NCBI GenBank assembly: GCA_019314155.1
Contig: JAFCZV010000169.1
Span: 1 to 10,175 of the forward strand
Source of the DNA: Deltaproteobacteria bacterium
Lineage (GTDB): Bacteria > Desulfobacterota > Desulfobacteria > Desulfobacterales > UBA11574
Direction of reading: 5' to 3'
Length of the DNA stretch: 10,175 nucleotides
Part shown: in pieces, positions 5,726 through 10,175 of the stretch
Layout: each line of letters starts with the position of its first letter
How positions within the stretch are numbered: the first letter of the stretch is position 1
Program-made: the position numbers and the translations under genes
Notes under the pieces: model-generated
Database searches by the model: none
What the model was told of the DNA's origin: nothing
Seen by the model: the letters and a program-made list of their open reading frames with translations, nothing else

Positions 5726-6328
5726 ATGTTGAATGAATCCATCTATCCGAAAATTGATCTGAACACGTACCAAAGAGAAACGAAACTCAAGGACGGAACC
5801 AAAGTTCTTCTTCGTCCGATGGTCGCAGAAGACCAGGATGCTTTGTATGAGTTTTTCAAAGGGGTTGCCAGAGACGTTGCACGGTATCTGCGCGATGATG
5901 TCAGTAGCCGGTTTGTGGTTGAAAAATGGGCGAAAAACCTTGACTACGAAAAGACACTGCCCATTTTGGCAATAGAAGATGACGCCATTATTGCCGATGC
6001 CACGCTGAATCGCCGTCGGTCTGGCTGGAAACACCACCTGGGTACTGTACGAATTTTTGTTCACAGAGACTACCGGGATTTTGGTTTGGGACATCTGATG
6101 ATTAAAGAGATCGTGGACATCGCGTACAAACTCGGGATCGAAAAACTTATTGCCGAAGTTCCCGACCTCAACACTGCCGCAATCCATGCTTTTAACAGAG
6201 CAGGGTTTTATCGTGCTGCCCTGATTCCGAACATGGTCAAGGATAGGGAAAACATGCCGGTGGATATAGCGGTTATGATGAAGGACGTTAGGCCGCCTCA
6301 CGACGATGCCTATGATTATGATTTCTAA
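5726..6328 (+). CDS. GNAT-family N-acetyltransferase
   Basis: The 200-residue protein has a GNAT fold, which transfers an acetyl group from acetyl-CoA to an amine. Visible features are an N-terminal LKDGTKVLLRPMVAEDQDALYEFF (residues about 22-45, typical of GNATs), the central strand HLGTVRIFVHRDYR, the acetyl-CoA pyrophosphate loop RDFGLGHLMIKEIV (R/Q-x-x-G-x-G/A motif) and a late AAIHAFNRAGFYR helix-strand typical of the C-terminal half. The tail is rich in Asp and Tyr. No membrane segment or signal is seen. It starts 89 nt after the cooS reading frame on the same strand and has a very strong ribosome binding site. The substrate cannot be deduced. Its place between cooS and the ferredoxin-MinD genes suggests modification of a protein in this system, but that is speculation. 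Confidence 0.88.
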   Translation: MLNESIYPKIDLNTYQRETKLKDGTKVLLRPMVAEDQDALYEFFKGVARDVARYLRDDVSSRFVVEKWAKNLDYEKTLPILAIEDDAIIADATLNRRRSGWKHHLGTVRIFVHRDYRDFGLGHLMIKEIVDIAYKLGIEKLIAEVPDLNTAAIHAFNRAGFYRAALIPNMVKDRENMPVDIAVMMKDVRPPHDDAYDYDF

Positions 6329-6503
6329 CGTCGTTATGGAACAGAGATTGAGGTTGCGAGTTGAAAACCTTCTACTCCCCTAACATCTTTTTTTGTTCAG
6401 ACACTTTGGGTTTGGCCCTATAGAGTGGAATGATATTTATTAGGACAATATTACCTCCACTGGTCATTTGGAGACGAGGTGGGGATTAATAGAGTAAAAT
6501 GTT

Positions 6504-7343
6504 ATGATTATAAGTATCGCCAGCGGTAAGGGTGGAACCGGGAAAACCACTGTGGCCACCAATTTGGCTTTGTCGATTGGTGAAGGTGTTCAACTCCTCG
6601 ACTGTGACGTTGAAGAACCCAATGCCCACCTTTTTGTCCGCCCTAAATTCAAAAGAACTGAAACCGTCTTCATACCTGTTCCCGTGGTGGATGATAAAAA
6701 GTGTAACCTTTGTGGAAAGTGTGGCGAAATATGTCAATTCAAGGCTATCGTGGTCATCGGGGACACGGTTTTATCCTTTCCTGAACTCTGCCACAGTTGT
6801 GGTGGATGCATGGCGGTTTGTCCTGAGGATGCCATTAAGGAGACAGGCAGAGAACTGGGTATAATTCAGAAGGGTTTTCTTAATGGATTGGAATTTGTTC
6901 ACGGAAAATTGAGAGTAGGCGAAGCCATGTCTCCTCCTCTAATTAGAGAGGTTCGCACTTTTTCCCGAGATGATAAAATTACTATTATCGATGCTCCTCC
7001 CGGAACCTCATGCCCTGTAATTGCCTCTATGAAGGATACTGATTTTGTTCTTTTGGTCACAGAGCCCACACCATTCGGGCTGCACGATTTGAAGTTGGCT
7101 GTCGGTGCAGTCAAACTTCTTGGAATTCCTTGCGGATTGGTCATCAATCGCTCAGATATTGGAGATCGTAAAGTCAAGGCGTATGCAAAGAGTGAAAATT
7201 TGCCGATTTTAATGGAAATACCTTTTAATCGAAAGATTGCAGAAGCTTACTCCAGAGGAGAGATGATCGTGGAAATAATGCCCGAATTTAAAGAAAAATT
7301 TGTCAAATTATATCAAGATGTCAAGGAATTGGTTAATTCATAA
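6504..7343 (+). CDS. MinD/Mrp-like P-loop ATPase with inserted 2[4Fe-4S] ferredoxin domain (first)
   Basis: This 279-residue protein belongs to the MinD-superfamily ATPases that carry an inserted ferredoxin domain (COG1149 type). It has a deviant Walker A, SGKGGTGKTT (7-16); a switch region LLDCDVEEPNAH; two four-cysteine motifs, C67-x2-C70-x2-C73-x3-C77 and C96-x2-C99-x2-C102-x3-C106-P, for two [4Fe-4S] clusters; Walker B ITIIDAPPG (159-167) followed by TSCPV; and LLVTEPTPFGLHDL. Such proteins are related to the Fe-S carriers Mrp/NBP35 and to CooC-type metal insertion ATPases, and occur in pairs in the Desulfovibrio orp locus. The start at 6504 is forced by an in-frame TAA at 6495-6497. The ribosome binding site is weak, with GAGGT 23 nt upstream. 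The next gene starts directly after its stop codon, so the two are translationally coupled. Confidence 0.93.
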   Translation: MIISIASGKGGTGKTTVATNLALSIGEGVQLLDCDVEEPNAHLFVRPKFKRTETVFIPVPVVDDKKCNLCGKCGEICQFKAIVVIGDTVLSFPELCHSCGGCMAVCPEDAIKETGRELGIIQKGFLNGLEFVHGKLRVGEAMSPPLIREVRTFSRDDKITIIDAPPGTSCPVIASMKDTDFVLLVTEPTPFGLHDLKLAVGAVKLLGIPCGLVINRSDIGDRKVKAYAKSENLPILMEIPFNRKIAEAYSRGEMIVEIMPEFKEKFVKLYQDVKELVNS

Positions 7344-8204
7344 ATGAAAGAATTGGTTGTCATAAGTGGTAAAGGCGGAACTGGGAAGACCTGTTTAACG
7401 GCCGCATTTTCATCACTGGCCGATAATATTCTTCTTTGTGATGCAGATGTGGATGCGGCGGATCTTCATTTAATTACGGACCCTTGTATCAGAGATAGTT
7501 ATGATTTTCAGGCTGGTCATACGGCGGTTATTGATATAAACAAATGTTCAGCCTGCGGGTTGTGCCGGGATATGTGCAGATGGCAAGCTGTAACAGAAGA
7601 CTTTGAGGTTGACAGCATCGCTTGTGAAGGCTGCGGTGTTTGTGTCTACTTTTGCCCTGAAAAGGCTATCGACTTTCCGCTGAATACATGTGGCCAGTGG
7701 TTTATTTCCGACACCCGTTTTGGACCTATGGTGCATGCTATGCTTGGCATTGCCGAAGAAAATTCCGGCAAGCTTGTGTCTCTGGTACGACAAGAAGCCA
7801 AAAAAATAGGTGAAGAAAAAAACCTTGATCTCATTCTAACCGATGGGCCGCCGGGAGTTGGGTGCCCTGTGATTGCCGCTATTGGTGGAGCCAGTAGTGT
7901 GCTTATTGTTACCGAGCCGACGGTTTCCGGATTACATGATATGGAACGGGTCGCAAAGTTGGCCGCTCATTTCAATGTGTCAGCCATGGTTTGCGTAAAC
8001 AAGTTTGATCTTAATTTGGATATCACCGTTAAAATTAAAAAGTTTAGCAGAGAAAATGAGTTGATGTGGTTGGGAAATGTTCCTTTTGATCCTATTTTTA
8101 CCAAAGCCATGGTTCAGGCAAAAACCATATTTGAGTATGATTCCGATTCTAATACCGGCCGGGCAGTTAAAAAAATCTGGAAACACGTGTTAAAAACAAT
8201 TTAA
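7344..8204 (+). CDS. MinD/Mrp-like P-loop ATPase with inserted 2[4Fe-4S] ferredoxin domain (second)
   Basis: This 286-residue paralogue of the preceding gene has the same order of parts: Walker A SGKGGTGKTC (8-17), LLCDADVDAADLH, two ferredoxin motifs at C68/C71/C74/C78 and C94/C97/C100/C104-P, LILTDGPPGVGCPV as Walker B and switch II, and LIVTEPTVSGLHDM. The first ferredoxin motif ends C-R-W rather than the usual C-P. Its ATG at 7344 follows the TAA of the first gene with no gap, so translation is probably coupled and the products likely form a heterodimer, as is usual for MinD-fold ATPases. The closest known context is the orp cluster of sulfate reducers, where two such ATPases accompany the ORP protein. 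A role in assembling or inserting a metal-sulfur cofactor is inferred. Confidence 0.93.
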   Translation: MKELVVISGKGGTGKTCLTAAFSSLADNILLCDADVDAADLHLITDPCIRDSYDFQAGHTAVIDINKCSACGLCRDMCRWQAVTEDFEVDSIACEGCGVCVYFCPEKAIDFPLNTCGQWFISDTRFGPMVHAMLGIAEENSGKLVSLVRQEAKKIGEEKNLDLILTDGPPGVGCPVIAAIGGASSVLIVTEPTVSGLHDMERVAKLAAHFNVSAMVCVNKFDLNLDITVKIKKFSRENELMWLGNVPFDPIFTKAMVQAKTIFEYDSDSNTGRAVKKIWKHVLKTI

Positions 8205-8336
8205 CTGCAGCAGCAAATGCATGTTTCGTAAGGCTTAGCCCGACTGCGAGACGAGCGAGCGAATAAAAAGAATAAGATGAAATTCCATATTTCTTGGAAA
8301 AGGATTTATTTAAACAAAAAATGGAGGAACGATATC

Positions 8337-8693
8337 ATGAAATTTGCGATACCAATAGCAGATGGTAAGCTAACAGCCCACTTTGGTCATTGCAAAGAAT
8401 TTGCGTTGATCGATGTTGAGGGAAATGAAATCAAAAATAAAAAAATGATTAAACCGCCACTGCATGAACCAGGTGTACTTCCCAAATGGCTAAAGGAACT
8501 GGGTACCAATGTTGTAATTGCCGGTGGAATGGGACATCGGGCAATAGACCTTTTGAACCAAAGGGGAATAACTGTGCTCACTGGCGCCCCTGTTGAGGAA
8601 CCTGAAATCCTCGTCAAAAGTTATTTGAGCAATACTTTGACCAGTGAAGAAAATCTATGTTCAGGTGGCGGCCACGATACGTGTGGCCATTAA
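8337..8693 (+). CDS. ORP/MTH1175/NifX-like protein with Cys/His tail
   Basis: This 118-residue protein is the most typical ORP/NifX-like member in the window. It begins MKFAIPIADGKLTAHFGHCK with the HFGHC motif (15-19), followed by EFALIDVEGNEI, the glycine-rich NVVIAGGMGHRAIDLL and the closing GITVLTGAPVEEPEILVKSYL. The tail NLCSGGGHDTCGH has two Cys and two His and looks like an extra metal site. Its length agrees with ORP, which holds a Mo-Cu sulfide cluster in Desulfovibrio gigas; whether this protein binds that cluster is unknown. ATG 8337 is chosen over the longer frame from 8277 because GGAGG (8323-8327) is 9 nt upstream and homology starts there. It lies between the MinD pair and an activator gene, which begins only 21 nt later. 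Confidence 0.9.
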   Translation: MKFAIPIADGKLTAHFGHCKEFALIDVEGNEIKNKKMIKPPLHEPGVLPKWLKELGTNVVIAGGMGHRAIDLLNQRGITVLTGAPVEEPEILVKSYLSNTLTSEENLCSGGGHDTCGH

Positions 8694-8714
8694 ACCTGAA
8701 GGCCGAGAGGAGAT

Positions 8715-10094
8715 ATGGTTAATTATGATGAAAAACTACTATCCAGAGTTTTCGATAGCGTTACCGACTCTCTTGCCATTTACGATCGTGAATTTAGAGT
8801 TCTTAGGATAAATCAGGCCTTGACGCAGCTTTTTGGACTTCCTACCCAAGAAATAATCGGCAACTACTGTTATAAGGTATTTTATGACCGTACTCAAATT
8901 TGCGATGAGTGCCATGTAAAAGAGGTCTTTCGTACCAGTGAAAAGCAGATGCTTGAAAAATACGTTACTATAGCGGATGGAAGCAAACGCATTTTCGAAG
9001 TGCACTCATTTCCAATCAAAGATTTCAAGGGCAAAACCATTCAGGCCGTTGAGCATTTTCGAGATATCAGCAAGCGGAAAAAGTTCGAAAACCAACTTGA
9101 GGCATCCAAAAAATTCAACGAAAAGGTCGTCAACAGTATCACAGACAATCTTACGATCATTGATCCTGACACTTACAGGATCATCCAGGCCAACGAACCA
9201 TTTTATTCCCGAATAGGAATAAAGCCTGTTGACGTTATTGGCAACAAATGCCATGTGGTTATGAGTGGCCGCCTCACGCCATGTGATGAAGTTGGCGGCC
9301 AATGTGCTGTGCAGAAAACAATTCATTCAAAGCAGCCCTTTATCTCCGACAAAATTTATCCCAATTCAAGCGGAAAGCCACAGGTGCTTCAAGTTGCCAC
9401 CTACCCCATCTTCGATAATCAGGGTGAGATCAGTTCGATTATCCGGTTGGAACGCGATGTCACCGAAAAACGCAAAATGGCGGATGACCTTGCCTTTCGT
9501 ACAAAAGAACTGCAAGGAACTCAGCATCAACTTGAGCGGCTGTTTAAAATCTCGCGGCAAGTGAACGCGAAAAATACTATATCAGAGATCGTCGATTACG
9601 CCCATGAAGTTACTCAGAAAATCTTTCCGGACGCTGTACCTCTTATTTTTCTTTTGGATGCCCGTGGCCAGAACCTTCTGAGTTTGGAAGGCTGTAACCC
9701 CACTGTATTGGAGCCCATTTTGCGGGTACAACAGGAAATTGAAAAATTAGAATTAGTCTCAAATTTTATCCAATATCTGCAAAACACTAGAGAACCTCGT
9801 GTTGTCGGTTCAACGTATAACACTGACATTCCCGATTTTTTAAGAATTATTTTAAGAGATTGTCCCAGTTGGTTCGGCTTTCCCATATCTGCGCCCCAGC
9901 AGTCCATTGGGTATTTCGTTCTGAGTTCACAGGACGCTCATGAATTCTCCTACGGAGAAATCAATTTTTTTCTGACGCTGTTCAACCAAATCGCCGGGCA
10001 TATTCGTCATTTGGTTACCTATGAAACAGAAATCAATGACCTAACTGATCGATTTGGTCGCCGGTTCAGACGTTACGGTTTTAATTGCCGGTGA
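8715..10094 (+). CDS. PAS-PAS-GAF sigma-54 activator, sensory part (frameshift-truncated)
   Basis: The 459-residue frame encodes the sensor half of an enhancer-binding protein. PAS1 covers about 8-120 with cysteines 52, 63 and 66; PAS2 about 130-250 with cysteines 179, 190 and 197; a short coiled linker about 250-275; and a GAF-like domain about 276-435. The last authentic residues are near NDLTDRFG (441-448), the linker that normally leads into the AAA+ domain. The frame then reads about ten meaningless residues to TGA at 10092. The AAA+ domain continues in another frame (10045-10175) after loss of about 20 residues. GAGGAG (8707-8712) ends 2 nt before the ATG, an unusually short spacing. 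The gene lies 21 nt after the ORP-like gene and is probably cotranscribed with it. PAS and GAF domains commonly sense redox state, gases or small ligands; the signal here is unknown. Confidence 0.88.
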   Translation: MVNYDEKLLSRVFDSVTDSLAIYDREFRVLRINQALTQLFGLPTQEIIGNYCYKVFYDRTQICDECHVKEVFRTSEKQMLEKYVTIADGSKRIFEVHSFPIKDFKGKTIQAVEHFRDISKRKKFENQLEASKKFNEKVVNSITDNLTIIDPDTYRIIQANEPFYSRIGIKPVDVIGNKCHVVMSGRLTPCDEVGGQCAVQKTIHSKQPFISDKIYPNSSGKPQVLQVATYPIFDNQGEISSIIRLERDVTEKRKMADDLAFRTKELQGTQHQLERLFKISRQVNAKNTISEIVDYAHEVTQKIFPDAVPLIFLLDARGQNLLSLEGCNPTVLEPILRVQQEIEKLELVSNFIQYLQNTREPRVVGSTYNTDIPDFLRIILRDCPSWFGFPISAPQQSIGYFVLSSQDAHEFSYGEINFFLTLFNQIAGHIRHLVTYETEINDLTDRFGRRFRRYGFNCR

Positions 10095-10175
10095 AAACGG
10101 TACCGGTAAAGAATTGGTGGCCCAGGCAATCCACCGGCAGAGTCATCGAAGAAAAGGACCTTTGGTGGTTGCCAA
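10045..10175 (+). pseudogene. AAA+ domain start of the second activator, shifted frame, 3' partial
   Basis: Open from 10045 (TAA at 10042-10044) to the window edge, this frame reads LIDLVAGSDVTVLIAGENG, then TGKELVAQAIHRQSHRRKGP and LVVA. That is the start of a sigma-54 AAA+ domain with Walker A GENGTGKE, equivalent to residues 151-192 of the activator at 564. It belongs to the gene that begins at 8715, but the conserved box that normally precedes it (LDIISKNQEMRRLFE in the other activator) is missing and the frame is +1 relative to the sensor half. It has no start codon of its own. Confidence 0.85.

Noticed and set aside
8205..8336. Possible RNA gene or terminator in the gap before the third ORP-like gene
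   Set aside because: Only short self-complementary pieces such as GGCTTAGCC are present, with no extended stem and no T-tract.
8901..8915. CDECH as a cytochrome c heme-binding motif
   Set aside because: It lies inside a cytoplasmic PAS domain of a regulator without a signal peptide, so covalent heme attachment by the usual periplasmic route is not expected. The cysteines fit the triad seen in the other PAS domains.
10092..10094. TGA read-through in the second activator
   Set aside because: The frame after TGA hits another stop within five codons and has no AAA+ similarity; the domain continues in a different frame.

Overview
The window looks like chromosomal DNA of a strictly anaerobic bacterium, most likely a sulfate-reducer-type deltaproteobacterium (Desulfobacterota). 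That placement is an inference. It rests on moderate GC content, a CO dehydrogenase of the CooS type, paired MinD-like ATPases with inserted ferredoxin domains, three small proteins of the MTH1175/NifX/ORP (Fe-Mo cluster-binding) family, and PAS-containing sigma-54 activators. All real genes are on the + strand. I see no tRNA, rRNA, CRISPR array, insertion sequence or phage gene.

Layout. Positions 2-130 are the tail of an unidentified gene, closed by a strong intrinsic terminator (164-199). A 360-nt gap with operator-like inverted repeats leads to a complete PAS/sigma-54 activator (564-1940). Downstream lie a candidate enhancer (1951-1987), a good -24/-12 sigma-54 promoter (2095-2110), a leader hairpin (2137-2155) and the first ORP/NifX-like protein (2196-2603). 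A separate sigma-70-type promoter (2690-2698) precedes a 57-aa double-CxxC protein (2810-2983). Then come a second, divergent ORP/NifX-like protein (3248-3586), cooS in two frames (3664-5139 and 5124-5636), a GNAT acetyltransferase (5726-6328), two abutting ferredoxin-MinD ATPases (6504-7343 and 7344-8204), a third ORP/NifX-like protein (8337-8693) and a second PAS-PAS-GAF-sigma-54 activator (8715 onward), which is also broken (10094) and runs off the window.

How it fits together. A sigma-54 activator, MTH1175-like proteins and two ferredoxin-containing MinD/Mrp ATPases are the parts of the orp (orange protein) locus of Desulfovibrio. Here a CO dehydrogenase and a GNAT enzyme sit inside such a set. 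A reasonable hypothesis is that the ATPases and ORP-like proteins build or carry a metal-sulfur cofactor, and that the PAS activators switch the locus on through sigma-54.

The most striking observation is that cooS and the second activator each carry the same kind of lesion. In each, a conserved block of about 20 residues is missing, the frame shifts, and a short stretch at the junction reads plausibly in both frames. This suggests deletion between short direct repeats. The cooS lesion removes one cysteine ligand of the catalytic C-cluster, so as written the enzyme cannot be active. Either the locus is decaying or varying in the population, or the sequence holds amplification or assembly chimeras.
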